64,000 nt of DNA from Eucalyptus grandis (lineage: Eukaryota; Streptophyta; Magnoliopsida; Myrtales; Myrtaceae). Below the pieces are notes generated by a model. The model saw only the letters and a list, made by a program, of their open reading frames with translations. It searched no databases and was not told the DNA's origin. Position 1 is the first letter of the stretch. Each line of letters opens with the position of its first letter. Location of the stretch: the NCBI RefSeq assembly GCF_016545825.1, contig NC_052612.1, forward strand, positions 7,316,001-7,380,000, given 5' to 3'. The position numbers and the translations under genes are program-made. This document shows positions 46,065 to 56,063 of the stretch, piece after piece.

Positions 46065-49000
46065 TGTGACATCCCGATTTTCCATTCTGGTTTCAATTTA
46101 AGTCGGGCATTTCATCTTTGCGTCTATAGCTTTCTTCTCTGAGTTGGCCACTCACGAGATAACTAGTCTATCAGGTGAAGCCGTTAAGGAATCTAAACGC
46201 AATAGACTTGAGAATTCGACCATGAATCGGCTACTCGACCGTATTAATCTGCAAGGATCATTACGACACTGTCAGAATCGAACAGAGATCAGTAATAGGT
46301 CGATTCGGCGAGATATGTGATTAGAGTGTGGGTGATTCCACCCGATCGCAATATCCTCATCGACCCGGCACTAGACCGATTCTTACGTCGTTTTGGGTAC
46401 CCTGTGTGTAATCGAAACCTCGAGATTTCTACGACAATCGAGAGTCGCCAAGGTGTCGAAGATGCACTTTGTGGTTTGAGAATAATCAACTACAGGTCAA
46501 TTGCACAGAAAATTCCTAAAAGCTACTCGGTAGATTAGGACGCGCTAAAGTCGCGCCAGATTGAACTTAACCGTGAAATTGAACCCGATTACAGAAATTG
46601 GAAGTCCTATCAAGTCACAATTCAATTTAGGAATGTCGACTCATCTCCGTAAGATTTTTGTACAAACCGAGATTTCGGCGGAAAAAGCAAAGTAAGGCCG
46701 TTTATGTTCGGGATTGTCGGAGGGCCATTTTTAATCGAATCCCGGGATGCGAGTTGGATCATTTGATGGGGAAATGTCATGAGAAGGCCGAGGACACATG
46801 GGTTAATTTAATTGAGCTTGATTGAATGGAATTGATTGAGAATTGATTAAATTAAGTGTACGAAAATCGAGGCGGAAAATGAAAACCCGTTGGAATGAGG
46901 TTGTGGGAGATAGTGGAAGGTGGACATCATCCATGAGGTCATGGTGGGCATGAGAGAGAGAGAGAGAGAAAAGTGGTCCCATCTTCCTTCTCTCTCCTCC
47001 CTCTCTCTATTCGGTTGTCTCTCTCCTCCCTCTCCTTGCCGTGCGACCATTTCCTCCCTCTCTCCATCTTCATCTTCTTCCTTTATTCATGGCTTTCTCC
47101 ATGGTTGAGGCTTAGGAAAAGCTCAAGAGAACCAGAGGAAACCGAGCTCACCAGCCCCTCCATCGTCGCACGCCCGGAAGGCCATCGTCGGCCGTTTTCC
47201 TCCCTTGTTTTCCCCTCGTTCCAGTTTCTGCTCCAGCCGACCTTTCGCCAAAGATCCGAGTAAAAAGTTAACTTCCCGGTTGAATCAGTAAACGAGCCAC
47301 CCATCTCCGCGAAGAAAACATCCAGACCGTTCCGGAGCACCTCGCCGCTCGCCGAAACGATTCTCCGGTCGTCCCGTACGGCCGCCCGAAGTCGCCGCTC
47401 GCCGGACCGTCTGGAATCGCCCGGTTCCGCCTGTTTCGCGTTTTCTTGCTGTTTTGCCCCTTTCCGACCCTTCCTTTGCCCATCCCAACCTCCTACAAGA
47501 TCCCCAAGACCCCCGGGAGCCATTGGTTGCCAACCACCCGCTTGCCGGAGCTCCGATCGGCCCGTTTTCGCCGTTGAAGTTGCTGGTTTCTTCTCTGCAG
47601 TTCAGCCCAGATCAGAAGCAGAAAACCAGAAAGCTGTGAGGTCTTCGAGGCCCGTTTTAGGTGTCTTCCCGGCCTTGGTTGGTGTCGCTGCCTTGAGGTT
47701 TATCGCCCGCCTTGGCGTCGCCTTCGCCGTGGACTCGCCGGAATGTTAATCCGGTGAGTTTATCCTCTAATTCTTGCTTAGTGAGTTAATGACGCTTAAG
47801 GGTGTTTAGATTAGTCTAATTAGGTTTATGTGATTAAATTAGATTATTTTAATGTAAATTAGATTAGTTGTATGATTAGTTTAATGGATGTTTAATTAGG
47901 GCTAATTGTATGATTAAATTAGTGTAATCTTATTTAAGCCCTAATTAATTATTTTTAATTAAATAATTATTTCGAATTTTTAAATATTATTTTATTATTT
48001 TATATTATTATAATATAATATTTAATTATTTAATTTTCGGAATTAAATTTAATTATTTAATAATTTCGAAAATTATCTTAGGGATGGATGGTCGTTAGAA
48101 TTTCGCGCTAATCACAGCAAGTGCGGTCGGTTTGTGTTAATTGTATGTTTAAATTGAGAAATTGAGTGATTGATGATTATGGTTAATAATTCCAAAAGTG
48201 TGGAATTGTGTGAAATTCATGAAGTTGTGGTATTTAACTTGAAAATACCCGGTGTTAGCTTTTAGCACCGTAATTGGTTTGTGTGACCCGTTTGAATCGA
48301 TTGGATTGATTGATTGATTGAATTGAAATATGAATTGGTTTATATATATGTATCAGCTTGGGCGAGCAATTATGATATACACATATACATATATATGGCA
48401 GTTTCTGGTGAGCTAAGATCGTTTTATCAGCTTGTGCGAACACGATCTATATATATATCAGCTTTTGAGAGCAATGATCGTTTATCAGCTTGTGAGAGCA
48501 ACGATCCATATATCGCCTTGTGCGAGCTATCATCTATGTATATATCGCACATGCGAGCTACCATCTATATCGGCCAGAGAGCATTGCATCCATTTCGGCT
48601 TGTGCGAGCCGTAATTGTATTGATGGATGAATAGATGGTATGGTTTAATAGATGATATGAATTGATAGATATGTGGATCGTATGATATCAATTGGATTGA
48701 CTGAATTGATAGACCGATGGGTATGTCGGTAGTTTCAGCTTGTGCGAGCATTGTTTGAATATGAATTGTGCGACGTGCGGGAAAGGGACTGAGGCGAGGT
48801 AAGCCTCTATCCTATTTGTGTGGCTAGAGCGCCCGAGGCGTATTTTCTTCCTAATTGAGTTTTAGATGGTAGGACTCGCCGAGACGTAGTCTCATCCCGG
48901 TTGTGGGATAATATTTCAGGTCCCTAGATGACGGTCGTGGAGGACCGGAAGTCCCGAGTTCGGAAGGTGGAGGCTGAAGAATCGGTGAACGTGTCGACAA

Positions 49001-49264
49001 GTTGGTCATAGGACAGTTCCTAGTTGTTGAGCCTGTCTATTTTGTAGACAATCTAGTGTGTATATAAACCTATGTGTTTATAAGAAAGCTTGTTTGGTTG
49101 TGATTGATTGCCTGCTTTTCTATCCCAAGTTTAATGTTGTCAGGGGATTTGTTTCGCTTCCGCATGCGTAATAAAAATGAATGGGTCGGCGACGTGTCCT
49201 GGGAAGTCGCATTTCTATCGACCAGAGTGGGATGTTCGCGCACTCGGAGGATCGGGGCGTGACA
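46065..49264 (+). mobile_element. Inner solo LTR, same family, inserted in the outer LTR
   Basis: It has the same ends as the outer LTR (TGTGACATCCCG... to ...GGGGCGTGACA), a length of exactly 3,200 bp, and a perfect 5-bp duplication GTAAT at 46,060-46,064 and 49,265-49,269. The outer LTR resumes at once after the duplication ('gtaattggtttgtatgacc'), matching the inner copy's own 48,271 region. It is collinear with the outer copy over about 2.2 kb before and 1.1 kb after the break. Confidence 0.95.
48345..48745. repeat. Minisatellite in the inner LTR ('cagcttgtgcgagca')
   Basis: About seven imperfect units of roughly 40-50 bp are marked by 'cagcttgtgcgagcaa' followed by 'gatc...tatat'. Flanking LTR sequence matches the outer LTR, but the unit sequence does not match the outer LTR's minisatellite. 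Confidence 0.8.
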
Positions 49265-49394
49265 GTAATTGGTTTGTATGACCAGTTTGTATCGATTGAT
49301 TGAATGGATGTTTATGTGGGGATTCATCCCAAATCTGTTTAGTGTTGGTATTCGATTAGATTTTTAATCGTGAAAGGTTGTGATGGATCTAGAA

Positions 49395-49670
49395 AATCAT
49401 CGAAGCTCGGCTGTGCCCTGTTGGATCGTGATATACCACCGAATTGGGAATCGGTCGTGCCCACTGGGGCCGTAAACTGCCACCTGATAGAGGTCGCGCC
49501 CGTTGGGCCGTAAATTGCCATCTGATAAAGGTCGCGCCCGTTGGACCGTAAATTGCCACCCGATAAGGGTCGCGCCTGATAAGGCCGTAACCTGCCACCT
49601 ATTAAAGGTCGCGCCCATTGGGCCGTAATTTGCCACTTAAAGATAGGTCGTGTCCTTTGGACCGTGGTTT
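49395..49670. repeat. Minisatellite in the outer LTR ('gtcgcgcccgttgggccgta')
   Basis: About six to seven units of roughly 38-40 bp follow the pattern 'ggtcgcgcccgttgggccgt' plus 'aaattgccacctgataa'. It occupies the same LTR interval as the different repeat in the inner LTR. Confidence 0.85.
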
Positions 49671-50549
49671 ATATCGGAGGATTGATTAAGTTCGGCTCGT
49701 TGAGCCGGGAGTGAAATTGGAATTGGAACGCTTGAGATGATCAGAGGGTGGTTTTGATGACATGTAATCGACTGAGTCGATTGATCGCTGAATCGATATG
49801 AGTAATTGAATTGTTTGGATGATGTGGTTGTCAATATTTATTGATTAAGGCGCGTGCGGGGAAGGAACCGAGGCGAGGTAAGTCCTCTATCCTATTTGTG
49901 TGGCTAGAGCGCCCGAGGCGTATTTTCTTCCTAATTGAGTTTTAGAGGGTAGGACTTGCTGAGACGTAGTCTCATCCCGGTTGTGGGATAATATTTCAGG
50001 TCCTTAGATGATGGTCGTGGAGGACCGGAAGTCCTGGAGTTCGGAAGATGGAGGCTGAAGAATCGGCGAACGTGTCTGACAAGTTGGTCATAGGACAGTT
50101 CCCTCTTTGTTGAGCCTGTCTATTTTGTAGACATCCAGTGTTGTATATAAACCTATGTGTTTATAGAAAGCTTGTTTGGTTGTGATTGATTGCCTGCTTT
50201 TCTATCTCAAGTTAAATGTTGTCAGGGGATTTGTTTCGCTTCCGCATGTGCAATAAAAATGAATGGGTCGGCGACGTGTCCGGGAAGTCGCATTTGTATC
50301 GACCGAGTGGGATGTTTGCTCGCTCGGAGGATCGGGCGTGACACCAATGGTTGGGCGAGCTCTCCCGGCCACCTTAGTCTGCGATGGGCTAGCCCTCCCC
50401 TCTAGCCGATCGCCGAAGCCAAAGGAGGAGGAGGGAGGAAGGAGAAGAAAAAAAAGGAAAAAAGATAAATAATTTATAAAAATAAAATATTATTAAAAAA
50501 GGTCCCGGTGGCCACGTCAACGACCTTTTTTTAATAATATTTTAGTAAA

Positions 50550-51456
50550 AATAAGCTTATGACTAAATTTGCACAATTACAATAGATTTAGAACTTTTTG
50601 GTAATTTTCCTATTACAATAAGATAGTGTTGGTATGATGCGCGGGTTCCTTGAGCCACCAAAAAAAAGAAAAAAAAAAAGATAAGTCCAAACCCTAAACA
50701 CATTAACTATATTTTTTTATAGATTTCTAGACAAATAATAGGAATGTACTTTTCATTAATGATCATACGCATTACTATTTATGAAAGTTTATACCACATC
50801 GATAGTTTTAAATGTTAGCCCAAATTTGATATATCGAGCTGAAGTTTGGGATTTATTCATTTGCTACTTAGGAATTCTCTTCTTGCATGAAATTTGCCGA
50901 AAATTAGAGAATCTCATGATACCAACAAAATATCATGTATTCAACTTTTTTCAACTTGATACACTACATATATAGCAAAATTTACAAAATTCCACAAAAA
51001 CACTGCACCAGATTCCTACCGCACCTTTCATTCTCTTATTCTGAGCAAAGACGAACAAACAGCACTCACCAGCTGCTACATATGTAGTGTATCAAGTTGA
51101 AAAAAAGTTGAATACACTTGATATTTTGTTGGTATCATGAGATTCTCTAATTTTCGGCAAATTTCATGCAAGAAGAGAATTCATAAGTAGCAAATGAATA
51201 AATCTCGAACTTCAGCTCGATATATCAAATTTGGGCTAACATTTAAAACTATCAATGTGGTATAAACTTTCATAAATAGTAATGCGTATGATCATTAATG
51301 AAAAGTACATTCCTATTATATGTCAAGAAATCTATATATATATATATGTATAGTTAATGTGTTTAGGGTTCGGACTTATCTTATTGTAATAGGGAAGTTA
51401 CCAAAAAGTTCTAAATATATTGTAATTGTGCCAATTTATAAGCTTATCACTAAATT
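50550..51456. repeat. Large inverted duplication with ~100-bp loop
   Basis: The arms 50,550-50,977 and 51,077-51,456 are inverted copies. Landmarks in arm 1 ('caacttgatacactacatat', 'gaaaattagagaatctcatg', 'atcatacgcattacta', 'tttagaactttttggtaa') all recur reverse-complemented in arm 2 at about 51,080, 51,140, 51,285 and 51,395. The arms consist of PR-10 3' flank plus the last 60 bp or so of the family X element, so the inversion arose after X inserted. The loop (50,978-51,076) is single-copy PR-10 flank. Confidence 0.92.
50626..50683 (+). mobile_element. 5'-truncated retroposon scrap with poly(A)
   Basis: Arm 1 of the inverted duplication has about 55 extra bases, 'gtgttggtatgatgcgcggg' then 'ttccttgagccaccaaaa' and an A-rich tail, that arm 2 lacks. 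The insertion is bounded by 'aagata' on both sides. It looks like a truncated SINE/LINE 3' end inserted after the duplication. Confidence 0.6.
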
Positions 51457-51569
51457 AATGTGTTTAGGGTTCAGTCTCGATTGTTATTGTTCTTGAAAGA
51501 GACACGAGAATGAAGACATAAACCATGGTGGGAGATAGATTGAGCCACGTGCAACAAGAACTCAATTGT

Positions 51570-52115
51570 AAGCATCAGGGTATTTGCAAGAGATGGGCTT
51601 CAATGGCCTTCAACATTCCCATGGCCTTCTCTTTGCTGGCCTTGTTCTCTTCCCGTCCATGGCGAAGTACTTGCTCGTGCTCTTGCCCATGCACCCTCCC
51701 CGTCTGGCCCCGCCTCGGCCTTGATCTCATTTGAGATCTTCTCTAGCGCATCGCCCTCAACGATGGCATATGTGTGCGTGAGCTTTCCTTGTCCAGTTTG
51801 TCGACTGATGTTTCACCGAGTTGAACTGTCTAGCTGCGAGACACAAAAAACTGCAGTCAGCTCCCACGTTAGCCTTATCAAATAATGTCAGCAAACATCT
51901 TCTTGACATCACATGTTAATGCGACACGATCAAAATGACGGAAATTGGAAGACAGCGCAAGCACTCGTCTTTGCCGAAAACAACGTGATGGTGCCGGGAC
52001 CGCCATCACCTGCAAGGGTGACAAAATCCTCAGTGGCTTGTGGAAGGAGCTTGGGGATGAGATTGTCATCAAGAACAAAGGCCTTGAACATTCTTGCAGG
52101 TGGAATTGAGTGCAT
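51570..52115 (-). pseudogene. Bet v 1/PR-10 pseudogene, copy 5
   Basis: Minus-strand exon 1 (about 51,966-52,115) reads [14 protein letters not shown] and [21 protein letters not shown], typical of PR-10 residues 10-55. It lacks the normal MG(V/I)..Y/F start, and its end is shifted (a VVFGKDE frame replaces VNFTEG). Exon 2 (51,570-51,833, after a CGCAG acceptor) starts with a QFNSVKHQ-like segment and ends near PDAY, with several indels. The protein cannot be made. Copy 5 lies between the inverted duplication and the receptor-kinase pseudogene B. Confidence 0.82.
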
Positions 52116-52385
52116 CTTCGCCTAACAGTTCCAAGTCCCTCGGCAAGAGATGTGTGAAATTATGTTAAAATGCCCTCTAAATGATTCTTAATTGCCTCGT
52201 TTAGTAATCTAGATCAACATCACAGTGGTCTAAATCATATAATAAAGAAAGAGGACAAAAGGCATGGATCTCAAGCCCAAATTATACTTATTAGCATGCA
52301 AGAGATCTTTGAATGCATATACCCTTGAGGGTGGGAATTCATTAAATTATCATTTAAATATTCTAACAGAGCCCAGCGGCTCGGA
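52116..52385. other. PR-10 upstream flank, no gene
   Basis: This shares blocks with 21,265-21,430 ('aatgattctcagtcgcc'-like, 'tagtaatctagatcaacat', 'ggcatggatctcaagccca', 'cttattagcatgcaa'). It is the 5' flank that copies 4 and 5 have in common. Confidence 0.65.
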
Positions 52386-52389
52386 GAAT

Positions 52390-53990
52390 TAAGCTTGAGT
52401 GCATGTAGATAATTCTTGCACGATAAACGCGTGGTGGGTTGTGAATTGAGACTCATCCGCGTGCACACTGGTGCCACCATCACCATGAATACCACTTCCT
52501 CGACCAGTTGGACGGTCGAAAAAGGAAGACATGGGTCGAGCACATCCTTCATTAGCACATTTGAGTCTTCCAATAATGTCGACGTTTGTGTCATTCATAG
52601 GGAAGAGGGAAGATTTCCTGGATGCTTCCCCGTCATAATCTAGCTTCATTACTTTTACTGCTGACTCTGTTTTATGAAAGAAGAATGAGTCAATGTTTTG
52701 ATCACAATGCCAAGTTGCCCACAAGTTCCAAATTTCTGCGATACTTCTAAAAGAAGCCACTTTTCAAAATCTATATTCCAAAAGTCTTGTTAGAATTATT
52801 GGACGAATCCAAATTCAATTTGTCTATCAACCATATGGTTACTGCCAACATTGTTTTTCAAGAAAAAAAAATGAATCAAAGTCAAGGTCATAATGTCAAG
52901 TTGTACCCAAACTCCAAATTTGTGTGACACTCTGACACATACCACTTTTCAAAACCTTTACTTGCAGAGTCCTAAATGTCCTGTTGGACTTATTCAAATG
53001 CAAATTCGAGATGTTAATTAGAGCTATTTAATCAATCCAAGACCATTTGTACCTACAAAATGTTTGTTTAGATTCGATCATCTAACTTACCAGGAGCCAT
53101 GTAGCCATAAGATCCAGCCACTATGGTCCAATCCGACGAGTCCAAATTCAAGAGTCTCGTTGTCCTGAAGTCCGAAAGCGAGTGCTCGAAGTCCCACTCG
53201 AGCAAGATGTTGTTCAGCATTATGTCCCGATGGACGATAGGCAGGGAGCAATTGCAATGCAAGTAGGCAATTGCGTAAGCCACGCCTTGGACAATCTTCA
53301 CTCTTGTACCCCAGTCCAGTTCCGTTCCTCCTTTTCATCCATACAAGACCCTTGCCAAACTGTCTCTCTCCACAGATTCATAGGCCAAGTAAATGCAACC
53401 CCTCTTGAAACAGAACCCGCGGAGCTTAATCACATTGTGGTGCCAGACCTTCGTGGACATGCGGATCTCGTTCTTGAAACTCGGTGGTCGACTGCAAGGA
53501 CATCGCCGGATTCTAATGTTTTGAGCTTTTTGACAGCAGCGATGACTTGGCCGTTGGCCAGTTCAGCCTTGTAAACGTTCCCAAACCTGCCCTTTCCGAT
53601 GCAGTACTTTTCGCTGAAGTCGTTGATAGCCTTGGCGATGTCATTGAATGTGAACCTTCCTTCCCTTTCCCATACGATCGACTCAGATTTCTCATACTTC
53701 ATTGACTTCCTTGTTTCGCAATTGAAGCACCAGAATCACAGCAATTAAAGTCACCGGAAATAGCTCGCATCAATAAGAACTTTTTCGCTCTGGTCAGTTG
53801 ATTTACTACTCATCCTACAAGGAGATAATCCTGTCGGATTTTCACACGAGCCCGGATTTGCAATAAAAGCACTTCACGGTGCTTGTTGGAAGAGGCAACC
53901 ACTAGAAACCGCACCTGTCAGCTCGTTGCACGATAAGTCTATGGAGCTTAAACAAGTTATATTTCTATCTTTTTCAATGTTCATTATAAT
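52390..53990 (-). pseudogene. LRR receptor-like kinase pseudogene B (TM + kinase)
   Basis: Minus-strand order: LRR cap and membrane segment (53,990-53,700, degraded), then juxtamembrane/N-lobe at 53,702-53,440 (FTFNDIAKAINDF, then YCIGKGRFGNVYKAELANGQ, AVKKL), then C-lobe at 53,310-53,068. The catalytic loop reads YLHCNCSLPIVHRDIMLNN, the DFG motif is changed to DFR, and the APE motif to APG. The kinase end lies at 52,600-52,390 (LKDVLDP-like MKDVLDPCLPF, QLVEEVVFMVMVAPVCTRM). This is a MIK2-like LRR receptor kinase; such kinases sit in the plasma membrane. Frameshifts, DFR and APG make it inactive. Its membrane part duplicates that of fragment A. Confidence 0.88.
52685..53060. repeat. Diverged tandem duplication in the kinase pseudogene's intron
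   Basis: Two copies of about 185-190 bp each contain 'atgaatcaaagtcaaggtca'-like, 'ccaagttg..ccaca/aactcc', 'ccacttttcaaaa' and 'tgttggacttatt'-like blocks (about 52,685-52,870 and 52,871-53,060). They lie between kinase exon pieces, so this is probably the kinase intron. Confidence 0.6.
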
Positions 53991-54055
53991 GTTCCGTAAG
54001 GTTGAAACCGCCTTGATCTAGAGCAATCCTAAGTTCCTAATACAGACGGACTAAC

Positions 54056-54238
54056 CTTCGTCAAAAGTGATCAACTTGGTGGTCTCGGGACCTTCTTCAC
54101 CCTCGAGGACTTCGAAGCTCTTGATGGCTTGCGGGAGGACCCTGGGGATGAGGTTATTGGCGTCGAGGACAATGGCCTTGAACATCTTGGCCGGAGGGAT
54201 CTGGACGTGATCTCGGAATCGTAAGTGATGATACCCAT
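54056..54238 (-). pseudogene. Bet v 1/PR-10 exon 1 (copy 6), orphan, with promoter
   Basis: The start ATG at 54,238 gives [11 protein letters not shown] one-base deletion just after it (ATCACGTCC) shifts the frame. The rest of exon 1 is intact in the other frame: [20 protein letters not shown], then [20 protein letters not shown], ending TFDEG before a good GTTAG donor. The exon is 183 nt, one short of the usual 184. No exon 2 follows; receptor-kinase pseudogene B begins about 70 bp downstream. It is the only copy with a recognisable TATA box and leader, so transcription is possible, but the deletion and missing exon rule out a normal protein. Confidence 0.85.
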
Positions 54239-54361
54239 GATTGGATCCGAATTGAGCTGCTGAAACTGAGAAGGGAGTGATGATCATGAAAGACTGAGTA
54301 GCGGTGATGAAGTTGGTCTCTAGGACTTGGGAGTGAAGAGAAGAGGCTGAAGCGGAGCTGA

Positions 54362-54369
54362 CATATATA
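54362..54369 (-). promoter_or_regulatory. TATA box of PR-10 copy 6
   Basis: CTATATATGT on the minus strand lies about 125 bp upstream of the ATG at 54,238. It is preceded by a CT-rich tract and followed by a pyrimidine-rich leader, the usual arrangement for plant PR-10 genes. Confidence 0.7.
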
Positions 54370-54379
54370 GAGAGAGAGA

Positions 54380-55689
54380 CTAAGTGTGAAGGGTTTTGAT
54401 CAGTGAATATTTTCTTGTTATTAAGGTGCTTTGTTCAATAGAAATAAATGATTTGGAATATGTAAATAATCATTAATATCATTTGAAACAATCAATTAAT
54501 GAGAAATATTTTTAGTATCAACAATAACTTATGTCTAAATATTTTCGTAAATGATGAAAATATTTCTTATTCATTTATTTTTGCAAGCTATACAAGCGTT
54601 TTAGGAAAATGTTTTCCAAATCATTCATTTTTTGCAAAACAATCAAGACTTAAAGAACAAAAAAAAAAAAAAAAAAACCTTAATTACTCCTTGGTTTGTT
54701 CAGATCATGACATGGCCCTTGTTCCTAAAATAAAAATGTCTATATGATAATAGAGTATTAGTCAAAGAAGGTAGGCACCATATCCTAGAATGATACCAAA
54801 CGTTATTGCATTTCCCTTTTATGTATGGACTTGATTCCATCCAAGATGGCTGAGATTTACTGATTTCTTACGGTCTTATTATCGTAGAAAATATTGATCA
54901 CGATCCATCGAGATTCTGTCCTAAGTCATTTTGATTTGTTCGCAGAAGTAGCAATCTTAAAAGTCGGCAGAGGCCACGAGAAGAGTTTGATGCATATAGT
55001 AGAAAACTTGAAAAACCAAGTCACAATTTTTCAAATTGGGTGATTTTTTATTTTTATTTTTGGGTGATTTGGGTACTACATGTTTGCATAGAGCTTCCAT
55101 CAATAAGAAAAGTGTCGAGTATTCTCAATGTTGTACCAACATAATAGAGCAGAAAGAGAAAGGAGGGGTAGTTTTGTAAGTACACTTTATTAGTTTGCTG
55201 AAGCCGGAGTCCTATGAATAAAAATATAAATATATACGTATATAAATGAGTAGGTTTCAAGGTTTTATACATTTAGTCAACAAAGGCCGTTCTGAAAGTC
55301 AAGATGGACGTCTAAAAATTTTGATTTTTCCTCTTTCTTGCATATGTCCAGTCCTTCTAGATAATATTATTACAAATCCTTTTCTGCAAATTATATGGTG
55401 GAGGTGTGGTGGATCAGGGGACATTGGCACTCCGGTCACGTGCTAAATAAACATTTTTTTTAATGTTTCCTATGTATAATTCTTATCTAAATTATAGACC
55501 ATAGTGCGGCCCCGTTAAATGCGCATCGTGATTGATTTCCCACACCTAAGTCTTTGTTCAAATTTCAGACTTAGAAATATGAATAAAGTAACGATTGTGT
55601 GTCAAGTACAAGCATATCATTTGACGAAGAAGCTTCTGGTCAACCTTCGAGCTATGATGATGAAGTCTGAACAATTTTTCTTCACCTTG
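54380..55689. other. Upstream spacer, no supported gene
   Basis: AT-rich. It contains the presumed upstream promoter of PR-10 copy 6 (54,380-54,500) and an A-run at about 54,658-54,678. Short open frames show no domain. 55,620-55,700 shares words with 24,770-24,850 ('agctatgacgatgaac.t' and 'gaacaattt...cttgc'). Confidence 0.4.
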
Positions 55690-55704
55690 CTGAGTCATTT
55701 TAAA

Positions 55705-56040
55705 TGGGGAAAAGTACCCAAAAAAAACTATAGACTTATTGCTTTAATATCAATTCAGTCTTAAATACTTCAATTGAACCAATTTAGTCATAAATCTTTT
55801 TATATTAGTATCAATTGAGTCCATTTGACCAATTTAGGCTAAAAACTACTGACGTGGACATCGATGGTCCTACATAGTACGACCAACATTAACATAGACA
55901 TATTTTATGATTTTTAATATTTTTTTCAGAATTATTTTTCCTCTTTTCTTTTTTTTTTTTTCCCCTTACCCTTTGGCCGGCGCCAACTGTCGATGGTCAT
56001 GGTCTAGGCAAGGGCCTCTATGCCCTCGAATATATATAGT
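55705..56040. mobile_element. Family X-like element, left half only
   Basis: 'gggaaaagtacccaaaaaaa', then 'atcaattcagtcttaaatac', 'ccaatttagtcataaa' and 'tgacgtggacatcg', followed by a T-rich stretch and GC-rich sequence. These are the same successive modules as the left arm of family X. The right arm is missing; sequence changes at the hAT MITE at 56,064. Confidence 0.55.
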
Positions 56041-56063
56041 CCACGTCAAAATTAAGATATATG

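Larger units (their letters stand above)
43882..50343 (+). mobile_element. Outer solo LTR, interrupted by the inner solo LTR
   Basis: It starts TGTGACATCCCGATTTTCC and ends GGATCGGGCGTGACA, so it has TG...CA ends. It is flanked by a perfect 5-bp duplication CCAAT at 43,877-43,881 and 50,344-50,348. Without the inner insertion (46,065-49,269) it is about 3.26 kb. No internal retrotransposon domain lies between the ends, and only one LTR is left, so it is a solo LTR made by LTR-LTR recombination. The length and termini fit a chromovirus-like Ty3/gypsy family (for example Tekay/Del), which is inference. Open frames at 44,824-45,559 lie in a GC-rich segment and match no domain. Confidence 0.93.
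34118..50611. mobile_element. Family X long-TIR element, host of the nested insertions
   Basis: The left end 'ggaaaaattaccaaaaa' (34,121) and right end 'ttttggtaattttcc' (about 50,609) are inverted. Inversion continues inward: 'attacaattataccaattt' and 'aatcataaactta' at 43,457-43,492 mirror 'taagcttatgact' and 'gcacaattacaat' at 50,550-50,583, and 'aataatattttat' mirrors 'aataaaatattatta'. Removing the inserted hAT (34,151-43,448) and LTRs (43,882-50,343) leaves about 720 bp. The empty site is seen in the paralogous flank at about 16,270. Target duplications are too eroded to define (TTATA and TTACA flank the two ends). Confidence 0.8.
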
